Below are positions 1 through 7,566 of a DNA stretch of 15,902 nt, piece after piece. The notes beneath the pieces are model-generated. The model saw nothing but the letters and a program-made list of their open reading frames with translations. It made no database searches and was not told the DNA's origin. The stretch's first letter is position 1. The number at the start of each line of letters is the position of its first letter. This stretch comes from Ochromonadaceae sp. CCMP2298 (taxonomy: Eukaryota; Sar; Synurophyceae; Ochromonadales; Ochromonadaceae). Position numbers and translations under genes: made by a program. The stretch covers positions 5,067 through 20,968 of the forward strand of contig MU633867.1 in assembly GCA_026770595.1 (NCBI GenBank), written 5' to 3'.

Positions 1-103
1 AATAGTAGGAGTAGAGGGCGTTAGAGAGCAGAGAGCACACTAATGGCACATTAATGGCACATTCATCAGGACGCTCAGTGGTGGGGGGGGGGGGTTAGGG
101 CAC
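1..103 (-). other. Start of CSE1 intron 16 (runs out of the window)
   Basis: The CSE1 frame ends at a clear donor, CTCCAAG|GTGCCC, with GT at 103-102 on the minus strand. Reading on without splicing meets TAA two codons later, long before the normal C-terminus of the family. No stretch further left resembles the expected next part of exportin-2. A run of about 13 G on the plus strand (82-94) lies just inside the intron. The acceptor is taken to lie outside the window. Confidence 0.6.
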
Positions 104-2161
104 CTTGGAGGCGAGCAGTTTCTGGAACACACCCAGCACGCCACTGGTGTGGTTGCTGGCCGCTATATCCGCCATGCCTCTGCTGATGTAGGCCGTGAAC
201 AGGTCCGTCTGCGCAGGCACGTTGCCCCGTCTCTCCCACAGAACGGGGCTCAGCAGGGGCGGGAACAAGGCCCTGTATGCCTCCGAATAGCCCGCATTGG
301 GGGGCCTGAGAGGCCGCAGACCGAATCAGATAGAAAGTATAAAGTTTTAGAAAAGTAGTCAGCGCATAGAAGGTGAAAAGACCAAATTTGGCACCAGGGG
401 GGGATAAAAAGACGTATTTTATGTTATTTTCACCTGCTGCACATGAGCTGGCCCAGTATTTGGAACACGTAGGGCACGAACTCCACCACGTCTTGCTGCA
501 GCACGGCCAGGAAGGAGGGGAACAGCAGCGACTCGAAGCGGGCAGCTGCCACCAAGGCGGCCTCGGGGGTGAGGTTCGGGTTGGCGCTGAGAGGCCGACC
601 GTAGACCGAATTAGATAAACCATAAAGTATAAAGTTTTAGAAAAAAACCGGTTAGCGTATGCATTAGAGGGTGAAAAGACCAGATTTGGTTACGGAATCG
701 TGATAAAAAGACAGACTCAAAGACGTCTTTTGTGTGATTCTACGACACCTACCTGGGCACGCAGCAGGAGCGCACGAGCAGCGCCACTGACTCGAATAGG
801 TAGTGGTTGTAGTGCGGGTTTATGGGGTTCTTGCACACCCTCTCCAGGGCGGAGGTGAGTTTGGCCAGGACCAGCTCGGTGACTGGGCCCACCTCGGAGC
901 CGATGGTGACTAGCATGCGCATCACGCACTGAGGGGGGGGGGCGGGCAATGTGTGTTTGAGGGGGTTTAATATGTATGTGTGGGTTAAATATAGGTAGAG
1001 GGGGGTTAATATATATGTATCACATATATAGGTATCACATATGTATCAGACGGTGGGTTTAATACATATCACATATGTATCAGACGGTGGGTTAAATACA
1101 TGACGTTGGTGGTGGTGGTGGTGAATGTGTGTGTGTAAGGATGTGGTGGGGGGGGTGGGCAATGTGTGTGTAAGGAGGGGGTTTATTACGTATATCACAT
1201 AGTGGGGGTTTAATATGGATGTCTAGCATAGAATAAGGGGTTTAAAACATATATACCACATAGAATAAGGGTTTTTGTACATCTTTATCCATATGTGTAC
1301 CTTCATGACGTAGTCGTTCTCGGGCAGGTCTGGGTTCTCCAGCACCGCAAACAGGCCCGCGAACAGCGGCTAGTGCGCAAGAGTGTGGTGAGCATACAGC
1401 GTGTGTAATTAGTGTGTGTTGTGTGTAATTAGTGTGTTTAGTGTGTACAGTGTGTGTTAAGTGTGTTGCGTGAGAGGCGTCCGTAGACCGAATTAGATAA
1501 ACCATGAAGGTAATGGGTGTTAGAAAAACAGTTTGCGTATAGAAGATGAAAAGACCAGATTTGGTGCCAGGGGGGGATAAAAAGACGTCTTTTATGTAAT
1601 TCTACACACCTACACCTACACCTACACCTACACCTACACCTACCTGGTAGTAGGGCGCTAGGGCTTCTTTGGATATGCGGTGTGTGGCGCCTCCTGCGAT
1701 TAACATGCGTGTAAGGAGTGGGGGTTTCATACATATAGTGGGGGTTTAATACATACATAGTGGGGGTTTAATACATATATAGTGTAGGTTTGATACATAT
1801 ATAGTGGGGGTTTAATACATACATAGTGGGGGTTTAATATGCATGTCAAAGACGAATATGGGTTTTTAAACATATGTGTATGCAGTACCTGCGCCTCTGT
1901 CCTTCACGGTGAGGAACCTCTCCACGCACACGGCGGCGTAGGTGGAGATCACCACGTGCTCGGAGTGCAGGTGCCGGATGATGTGCGGCAAAATGGCGAG
2001 CAGGTAGGGGGCCTGGGGGGGAGGGGGGTGAAGTTGGAGGCCATAGGTGGTAGAGGTAGTAGGAAATTAGTAGAGGTTAGAGGTAGAGAGGTCAGAGGTA
2101 AATAGCAGACTTTACATATCAAAAAGGTACTAATTATACTAATAATACTAATATTAATTAT

Positions 2162-2198
<37 letters not shown>

Positions 2199-5100
2199 CC
2201 AATAATAACAACAACTACTACCAATAATAACACTACTACCAATAATACGTATCCGTACCTGCAGGTGTGTGCGGAACACGCAGATGAGTTTTATGGCGTC
2301 TGCTTTGACTATGGGGCGGCAGTTCACGTCTGGGTCGTGCACCTCCGGTAGGACGTGCGAGTTGAAGATGCTAAAAAGACAGTAAAAAGACAGTTAAACA
2401 GGAGGAGAAGGAGAAAAAAAGACAGGAATAGAGTAGAATGAGATTATAAGACAGTGAAACGGTAGAAATATAAAGACAGTAAAACGGTAGATATAAAAAG
2501 AGAGTAAAACAGAAGGATAAAAAGACAGTAAAAGCGGTAGAAAAAGATGACAAGACTCACCTCATGATGTCGATGTTCGGGTTGAGCTCGCCCGCCCCTG
2601 AGGCGCTGTTGGCTGATGTATGTATGTGATGTGTATGTGTATGTGTAGGTGATGATACTTTATTACGTGGTGCATAGATGCGTATAGGTGTGTATAGGTA
2701 TGTATAGTTGTTTATAGGTATATATAGGTGTATACAGGTATATAAGGGTGTGTATGGGTGTGTTACTGCCTGCCTACCTGAGCGCACCGCCACTGCCAGC
2801 ACTAGGTGCAGGGCGGCGTCCTTGGCCCTCCAGTCCTTGGACACGGAGTAGTGAGAGAGCATGGCGCTGATGTAGGTCACGCACAGCTCCGACACCTGGG
2901 GGGAGGGGGGTTGGGGGGGGGTATGGGGGGTGGTGGGGGTATGGAAGGGGGTATGGGAAGGGTAGGGTTAGTCAATGCGCTGCAGAGGTCGTACTGTAGG
3001 ATGTACAATACAGTAAAACAACAGAATAGAGTATTTAAATAGGATGTCCAATACAGTAAAACAGCAGAAGAACATGACATATATGACATATATGCTGGTG
3101 TAACCGCTTCCCCCACCTGTACTGAGAAGAACTTCAGCAGCGACCTCACTAGCTCGGAGGCACTGCGTCTGCGTGTGTCCTGGTCCGAGCCCTCCATGTC
3201 CTTGCGGATGTAGTCGGTGGGGTTGTCCTCGAACAGCTCCTCGTCTGTGTGTGGGATGGGTATGTGTGTGTGTGTGTATGAGTGTGATGTGAATGTGTGT
3301 GATACTTTATTACGATACTGGTATAAAGGTGTGTATATGTATGTATAGGTGTGTATATGTGTGTATACCTACCTGTCTCTGTGGCGGTCAGGTTTTTCAC
3401 TACGATGTGCTCCACGATGTCCTGTACATTGGATGTTTAATACATATGTATAATAAAGTATATGTACATAATAGTGGGTGGGGGAGTATGGTGGGGGTAT
3501 GGTGGGGCAGGGTGGGGGGCAGGGGAGGTGTCAGTATATTGAAGATAATATTTCTATTTGCATATGCATGTAGCATCCCTACCTTGAGCACGGGTGCCGT
3601 GAACAGTGCCGTGTTCATCTGCTTGCCAGACACAGAAGTCAGGAACTTTATCGCACTGGTGGCTAGGATGTCGTACTTGGGCTGCGCGGACACCTCCATA
3701 AGCAACTTCCAGACCTGAGGGGCCGCAGACCGAAGTAGATAAACCAAAGTGTAGAGTTTTAGAAAAACAGTTAGCGTATAGAAGGTGAAAAACCCAGATT
3801 TCGGTATGAAAACATGATAAAAAGACGTCTGTAAAGGCCGTTCCACCCACCAATTGCGTGAACTGTGGCAGGAAGGGCTCGAAGATGTCTTCGTACTTGG
3901 TGGCGTACAGGTTCAGGTTCTCCAGCACCGCAGCCTGCAGTTACATAGTCGCAGTAGAGGAGGAAGGGGTAAGAGGGTTTTATATATATTCACGTTATAG
4001 AAGGAGGGGGGTTAATACATATTAAAGCAGATCGAACTTCTCCATCTCGTACCTGCAGGCGCTCCACAGTACGTACACAACACATGGCAAGGTATGTATA
4101 AACATATTTATATATATAATGTGTATGTGTATTCAACCCCCTGTATGTCGTACCTGCAGACACTCCACAGGCCCGGGCTCCGATGCCTCATCAGCGTCCA
4201 CCAATAGGGGATTAGAGTACGACAGGTACTTAGCGAACTCTTCCATCCATGCGGCGATGTTGTCCTCGAAGAACTCTGGTATGTCTTGCCAGTTGAGGGA
4301 GAAGTAGATGCGCCCCATCAGTCTTAGTGTCTAGAAAATACATGAAAATACAATAAAAGACGGTGGTAGTGATGGGAGGAGTGATGGGGGGTGTTAAAAG
4401 ACAGTAGTAGGAGTGATGGGAGGTGGTAAAAGACAGTGGGGGTAATAAGGCATGGGAGACAGTAGCAGAGGGGCACCTCGAATACAGTCCCCAGTTCGGC
4501 CTTATTCTGCGCGTACGTGCCAACCAGCCCCCCGTATGCCTGGAACTGCTGCAGTAGCGGTACGTTGAACCCCTCCATGCAGAAGAGGATCTCTGTGTAC
4601 AGCTCGTCCGACTTGAACACGTATCTGAGGGTGAGATCAGATCAGACAGAGCAGAGAGAGCAGAACGAACAGAACAAACAGAACGAACAGAACGAACAGA
4701 ACGAACAGAACGAACAGAACGAACAGAAGAGCAAACACAGCCTAGCGGCACAGGCAAAGAGAAGCCACCCTACCTGAATCTCTTCATGATGCTGTTGGCG
4801 GTCAGCATCACCCCCTTGGACACGCCCAGCTCCTGCGTGCCCAGCTTGGCCACCAGCTGGGGCAGCAGGCCGGCCCAGCGTGCGGGGAAGTCGTGCTTGG
4901 AGATGAGGGTCACGGCCTCTGCCAGCTGGCTCTGCACGTCCTGCGGCGCCACGCACATCAGCTCTACCACGTGCGTCTTGATGAGGTCCTTGTCTGTCTG
5001 GGAGATGCAATCCGCGGGCTCGTCCTCGCTGACCCACTTGTTCTTGACCATGTTCTTGAAGAGCACAGAGGCGGACTGGCGGATGGCTACGTCCTGGGGG

Positions 5101-5273
5101 GTGTTACTGCCCACCAGCTTGTTGATCAGGGTGAGGATGAGGAGAGGGAAGCCGGGCTGCACCTCGTTTGACTTCAGATACGCCTCTGACTGCTTCCTCA
5201 GCGCATTGTCGCTCGATAGGATGTTTGCGAGGAGGTCTCGCAGGGCGCCGAGCGATTGGTCAGTAACCTCCAT
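104..5273 (-). CDS. CSE1: Exportin-2 (CSE1/CAS), importin-alpha re-exporter, 3' end missing
   Basis: Exportin-2 returns importin-alpha from nucleus to cytoplasm as a RanGTP complex; it is an all-HEAT-repeat karyopherin of about 960-970 residues. Sixteen exons join in frame to 758 codons: 5273-4774, 4624-4477, 4330-4154, 3934-3851, 3714-3583, 3421-3373, 3244-3117, 2895-2778, 2612-2561, 2370-2259, 2012-1889, 1693-1644, 1369-1301, 928-753, 586-434, 305-104. All introns are GT-AG. The importin-beta N-terminal domain is at about residues 25-95 (SEAYLKS). Family landmarks are [83 protein letters not shown] and LLGVFQK-like [13 protein letters not shown]. The start ATG follows an in-frame TAA at 5279-5277. 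About 210 C-terminal residues lie beyond the left edge. The gene is divergent from the PP2C gene. Four introns are copies of one element (see below). The family call is near certain; individual small exons (6, 9, 12) rest on splice consensus and frame. Confidence 0.93.
306..433 (-). mobile_element. Introner-like element copy A = CSE1 intron 15
   Basis: The whole 128-nt intron is one copy of a repeated element. In gene sense it holds, in order: ACGTCTTTTTATCCCCCCCTGG, then TGGTCTTTTCACCTTCTATG, TTTTCTAAAACTTTATACTTT, ATTCGGTCTGCGG and the acceptor CCTCTCAG. The element begins within a few bases of the donor and ends at the acceptor, so the element is the intron. No target-site duplication is obvious. 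Introners of this kind are known to create introns on insertion in some algae and fungi; membership of such a family is inferred from four copies in one gene. Confidence 0.8.
587..752 (-). mobile_element. Introner-like element copy B = CSE1 intron 14
   Basis: The 166-nt intron starts GTAGGTGTCGTAG and shares with the other copies AAAAGACGTCTTT, CAAATCTGGTCTTTTCACC, CTAAAACTTTATACTTTATGG, TTTATCTAATTCGGTCTACGG and the acceptor CCTCTCAG. It carries an extra piece near the 5' end, where the AGACGTCTTT and GTCTTTTTATC parts are separated by about 10 bases, and it has TAATCGTATAC-like changes in the middle. It is the longest intact copy. Confidence 0.8.
929..1300 (-). other. CSE1 intron 13, low-complexity 372-nt intron
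   Basis: No coding potential is seen. The plus strand holds repeats of GGGGTTTAATAYRTAT, two copies of CACATATGTATCAGACGGTG about 45 bases apart, a GGTGGT run and a GTGTGTGTAAGGA pair. It shares GTGGGGGTTTAATATG..ATGTC and CATATGTGTA with intron 11. The acceptor follows a C-run (CCCCCCTCAG). Confidence 0.7.
1370..1643 (-). mobile_element. Introner-like element copy C inside CSE1 intron 12 (altered ends)
   Basis: Bases about 1607 down to 1471 match the other copies: ACATAAAAGACGTCTTTTTA, TGGCACCAAATCTGGTCTTTTC, CGCAAACTGTTTTTCTAA and TTTATCTAATTCGGTCTACGG, ending CCTCTCAC where the other copies have the acceptor CCTCTCAG. The intron therefore runs about 100 nt further, through AC-rich sequence with CACTAATTACACACAACACA-type repeats, to a new acceptor GCGCACTAG at 1370. 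The donor side is extended by a GTAGGT hexamer array. Total intron length is 274 nt. Confidence 0.78.
1608..1643 (-). repeat. (GTAGGT)6 array starting exactly at the 5' splice site
   Basis: Six perfect hexamers (ACCTAC on the plus strand) begin at the first intron base after TACTACCAG. Each unit resembles a consensus donor, so six equivalent 5' splice sites lie at 6-nt spacing. Use of any inner site would insert Val-Gly pairs in frame. Confidence 0.9.
1694..1888 (-). repeat. CSE1 intron 11 with a 20-22-bp tandem repeat
   Basis: On the plus strand, from about 1717 to 1841, the unit AGTGGGGGTTTAATACATAY is repeated about six times with small changes (one unit reads AGTGTAGGTTTGATACATAT). The same unit also appears in intron 13 and, more weakly, in introns 3 and 5. 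The repeat fills most of the 195-nt intron. Confidence 0.8.
2163..2198 (+). repeat. (CAA)12 microsatellite in CSE1 intron 10
   Basis: Twelve perfect CAA units are followed by degenerate AAT/AAC/ACT triplets to about 2250. The stretch is inside a 246-nt intron (2258-2013), so it is not translated. It reads TTG in gene sense. Confidence 0.95.
2371..2560 (-). repeat. CSE1 intron 9 made of AAAGACAGTAAAA repeats
   Basis: On the plus strand the motif AGACAGTAAAA or a one-base variant occurs about six times. Several copies are followed by CGGTAGA and lie about 25-30 nt apart. The same AAAAGACAGT core occurs in intron 2 (4331-4476), and an ATACAGTAAAACARCAGAA pair occurs in intron 7 (2896-3116), so these three introns look related. 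No coding potential is seen. Confidence 0.7.
2613..2777 (-). repeat. CSE1 intron 8, shares a block with intron 6
   Basis: The plus strand holds GATACTTTATTACG flanked by GTGTATGTG repeats on one side and GTATAGGTGTGTATAGG repeats on the other. Intron 6 (3245-3372) has the same block in the same order and orientation: GTGTGTG repeats, GATACTTTATTACG, then TATAGGTGTGTATATG. The two introns are probably copies of one sequence or arose by duplication. Confidence 0.65.
3245..3372 (-). repeat. CSE1 intron 6, partner of intron 8
   Basis: This 128-nt intron is nearly all TG/TATG simple sequence around a GATACTTTATTACG block (about 3301-3314, plus strand) shared with intron 8. Donor GTAGGTATAC and acceptor CACACAG are clear, and splicing restores the D-E-E-L-F-E-D frame. 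Confidence 0.65.
3715..3850 (-). mobile_element. Introner-like element copy D = CSE1 intron 4
   Basis: The 136-nt intron is a full copy: CAGACGTCTTTTTATC, TTCACCTTCTATACGCTAAC, TGTTTTTCTAAAACTCTACA, TTTGGTTTATCTACTTCGG and TCTGCGGCCCCTCAG at the acceptor. It differs from the others near the 5' end, where the C-run is replaced by ATGTTTTCATACCG. The bases after the donor (GTGGGTGGAA) and after the acceptor (GTCTGGAA) are alike, which could be a worn target duplication or chance. Confidence 0.82.
4047..4069 (-). repeat. Duplicated exon-3 end plus donor, inside CSE1 intron 3
   Basis: Bases 4047-4069 match 4148-4170 at 21 of 23 positions, an offset of 101. The source is the last 17 bases of exon 3 with its donor (GTGGAGTGTCTGCAG|GTACGA). 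The intronic copy reads GTGGAGCGCCTGCAG|GTACGA. Joining exon 3 directly to exon 4 matches the spacing recalled for the family, so the copy is probably not used as an exon. Confidence 0.75.
4661..4723 (+). repeat. 9-bp minisatellite in CSE1 intron 1
   Basis: Seven tandem units of CAGAACGAA (the second is CAGAACAAA) lie in the 149-nt first intron (4773-4625). They are preceded by AGAGCAGAGAGAG and followed by CAGAAGAGC. Nothing here is translated in the exportin frame. Confidence 0.9.
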
Positions 5274-5474
5274 GATTTAGCCAGAGATGCAAAGCGAGAG
5301 AACCGGACGCTTGACGATCACGGTACTGACTGCGGCCGACAGGGATCTCGGAGCAGAAGAGACGGAAACGTCGGTCCTATTCTGCAGGGGAGCTGGCATG
5401 AAGAGCTGGGTCCATCACATCCCTCGCTGATGAAGCATCCTGCGGCGCTCCTCTCAAGCCTCAACGAATATAAC

Positions 5475-5660
5475 TTATAGTTCCCGGGTTCCCCTTGGAT
5501 CGATGTTGTGATAAAAAAACCGGAAATCAGTGATGGCAAAACATGAAAAGCCCATCAATACCTGCGGTTCCTCATCTGGATCGCGGGGGCCTTCTAAATA
5601 TTTCCCTTTCTTTCCTTCGACATCGTGTTTGCCTTTGCGGCTGTTGGCTTTCACTTTCAT
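5475..5660 (-). CDS. Possible small Lys-rich ORF, uncertain
   Basis: An ATG-started frame of 61 codons opens with about 33 strongly hydrophilic residues (MKVKANSRKGKHDVEGKKGK, then YLEGPRDPDEEPQ). It then turns into a hydrophobic and aromatic tail exactly after a potential donor, CCGCAG|GTATTG. The first part could be a real first exon of a small gene or an upstream reading frame in the CSE1 leader. No family is recognised and no acceptor giving a convincing second exon was found, so this may be a chance frame. Confidence 0.15.
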   Translation of the reverse strand: MKVKANSRKGKHDVEGKKGKYLEGPRDPDEEPQVLMGFSCFAITDFRFFYHNIDPRGTREL

Positions 5661-5833
5661 CCTTGAGGTTCGAGCCCACCGCGCATAGCCCCAGACGACC
5701 GCGCCGTACCAGCTAATCTGTTTTCGAATTGATTGCTGCCCAACGCGATTTCCAGATCTCCCGCTCGCTCGTTTTCACGAACGCTCAATAGAGATACAAC
5801 GGTCTCAGACCCTGTAGATAACAATCGATAGAC

Positions 5834-5851
5834 CAACAACAACAACAACAA
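5834..5851 (+). promoter_or_regulatory. (CAA)6 leader just before the PP2C start codon
   Basis: Six CAA units end two bases before the ATG at 5854 (CAAGCATGTCC). CAA-rich unstructured leaders can favour initiation in other eukaryotes. Here a role is inferred only from position; it could be a simple microsatellite. Confidence 0.5.
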
Positions 5852-5853
5852 GC

Positions 5854-6916
5854 ATGTCCGAATTTGCCTCCCCGTCCCCGTTAGATCAGAGCGAGCTAGT
5901 CGTGTACAACAACACGACGACGGAAGCGATAGTGAGCAACAATAGAGTGTTTGAAGCCACCACTAGCATCGGTGAGCCCCCACCCCGCCTGCCGAACTAT
6001 TTGCATGCACTATCCAAACCGCTCTAAACGTTGTCCTTTTTCGCTTTGCACAGGTCTGCGGCCCACGCAAGAAGATAGATTTCTGCTCATACCGAAGTTC
6101 TTCTGCGATGATATGACCTTCTGTGGCGTTTTCGACGGCACCGTGGGCCCCGATGCCTCTGAGTTCGTCGTCCAGAACATCTGCCAACACTTGCTAGTAA
6201 CCGATGAGATCCAGGAGCTTCTCCGCCTGCACAAGAGCGGCGACTCGACGACCACGAACGAACTAGCAGCGGGCAAGATCAGGCTGGCCATGCGGAGCGC
6301 CTTCGTGAACGCGGACGCCGCGCTGATCGAGCTGTGCACCGAAAAGGCGCTGCACTACGCCTCCAGCACAGGCGTCTCCGCCTTCCTCTGGAAGAACCTG
6401 CTCACCGTGGCGCACATCGGGGACTCCAAGGCCTGCATCGCGAAGATGAAGGACAACGAGCTGCACCCCGAGTGGCTCACCGTGGACCACAAGCCGCACA
6501 TGCCCCACGAGCTGGCCCGGATAGAGCGCAGCGGCGGCAGCCTCGCCTGGCTGCACGGGAACAAGCCCTACATCCGCGGGGGCGACTTCTTCCGCAGACA
6601 GGCTAACGGCGAGCACCCCAAGCAGCTCAACTACAGCAGGGCCTTCGGGGGCAAAGACTTGAAGATGTTTGGCCTCTCCGCCGAGCCCGACATCAACCAC
6701 TTCGAGATCACCACTGACGACAAGCTCGTGCTGATCGGCTCTGACGGCCTCTGGGACGTGCTGAATCCCAAGGTGGCGTGCGATATCGCCATGGCGGCGA
6801 GGAGGGAGGGGCGCTCTGCGACTGCGGACATCGTGCAGCGAGCCATTCACGACATGCCCATCTGCGGCGTGCGTGACAACATCACCGTGATAGCGCTCTT
6901 CCTCAACGACAAATAA
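5854..6916 (+). CDS. PP2C-family (PPM) Ser/Thr phosphatase-like protein, divergent active site
   Basis: Two exons, 5854-5971 and 6054-6916, with an 82-nt GT-AG intron, give 326 residues. The spliced frame joins ...TTSIG to LRPTQEDRF. PPM phosphatases remove phosphate from Ser/Thr using a two-metal site. Visible motifs: R42-x4-D47 (RPTQED), the metal Asp in D67-G68-T69 (VFDGTVG, where most members have DGHGG), LTVAHIGDSKACIAK, LTVDHKP, RAFGGKDLK, LIGSDGLWDVL (D270) and VRDNITVIALF (D314). The metal-ligand aspartates are kept but the conserved His after DG is Thr, so activity may be reduced or altered. No transmembrane or targeting segment is obvious. The 40-residue N-terminus is Ser/Thr/Asn-rich. 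The ATG directly follows a CAA tract and is the only in-frame ATG in exon 1, which supports this start. Confidence 0.88.
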
Positions 6917-7566
6917 TGCTCATATAATACTGGACAGTGGTAGACTAGTGTAGAAAGAGCTGGGGAACTCGCTTGAAAAAGGGGTGGAAAAGGGGTGGCG
7001 TCGGAAAGATTGATTGTACAAACGCGTTCGTTACATTCTTTAGACAACAGTGCAGAGCGCTGTTCAATAGCTGGGAGGCCGTGTACCCAGTGTAGACTAA
7101 CCGCCAGAATGGCGCTCATTCAATTTTTAACTCAAGCATAAATTTTCATTTCCGATTCCGAATCCCACTACTTTTAAACCCATTTTTGGTCTAACTTCTG
7201 GGGGGTGCTGTGGTGGGTGCTCTAAATTCTGTCTGTTCCCGATTGCAATGTTGAAGCTCATGCTCTGCGTTTATCTGCCCTCTCCTTTCGCGATCTGGGC
7301 AGATGAAACTGTGTGAACAGGTGAAGGGTCATTGGCTACAGTAGGATCGTACAAGAAATGAAGGGAGGGTCTTCCACATTCCATTGCCTCTTTCCACATC
7401 CATCAGGGGACCTTTGTCTCTTTTCCCACTGTCTTTTTAGCAAATTTGGAAGTTCCCAGGTTCCCAGATATTTTACCCGGCCCTCTTGCCCAATCAGCAA
7501 GGGATCAATCTGTTCAGTCAGTTCTCTTCATCACGTGCCATTACTTGCACGCACCGACCCCAGCTT
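6917..7566 (+). other. Intergenic region: PP2C 3' end and upstream region of the oxidoreductase
   Basis: No gene is supported. It holds a tandem 11-bp direct repeat AAAAGGGGTGG (6977-6987 and 6988-6998), an AT-rich stretch at about 7130-7190, and a GTTCCCAG pair at 7453-7468. Frames that enter the next gene from here open with TTG, so they are not evidence of an upstream start. A 5' leader intron cannot be excluded. Confidence 0.5.

Larger units (their letters stand above)
5274..5853. promoter_or_regulatory. Divergent intergenic region between CSE1 and PP2C genes
   Basis: These 580 bases must hold both 5' leaders and both promoters. No TATA box or known operator is recognised. At 5513-5545 the plus strand reads AAAAAAACCGGAAATCAGTG then ATGGCAAAAC, a loose match to the ACCGAAAAGTGAGGAA..CAAAAC element found in the other two divergent regions; this is weak. 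A small minus-strand frame (5475-5660) is listed separately. Confidence 0.45.

Noticed and set aside
75-623. Long minus-strand frame of 182 codons across exons 15-16 of CSE1
   Set aside because: It reads exon DNA in the wrong frame and runs through an introner copy; the exportin-2 frame is clear once that intron is removed.
929-1300. CRISPR-like or tRNA structure among the repeated blocks of introns 11 and 13
   Set aside because: Repeats are AT/G-rich with no constant spacers, no cloverleaf fits, and the setting is a eukaryotic gene.
1608-1643. Interstitial telomere at the GGTGTA-like hexamers
   Set aside because: The unit is GTAGGT and begins exactly at a donor site, so splice-site repeat expansion is simpler than telomeric origin.
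4055-4071. Extra mini-exon encoding V-E-R-L-Q in CSE1 intron 3
   Set aside because: There is no usable acceptor upstream of it, and joining exon 3 straight to exon 4 gives the spacing expected for the family. It is kept as a duplication, not an exon.
6263-6850. 195-codon minus-strand frame opposite PP2C
   Set aside because: It is a shadow of a GC-rich coding exon with no family character, while the opposite strand carries the PP2C motifs.
7486-7566. N-terminal extension of the oxidoreductase frame to 7486
   Set aside because: The first codon is TTG and there is no ATG before 7567; the added residues have no domain or targeting pattern.
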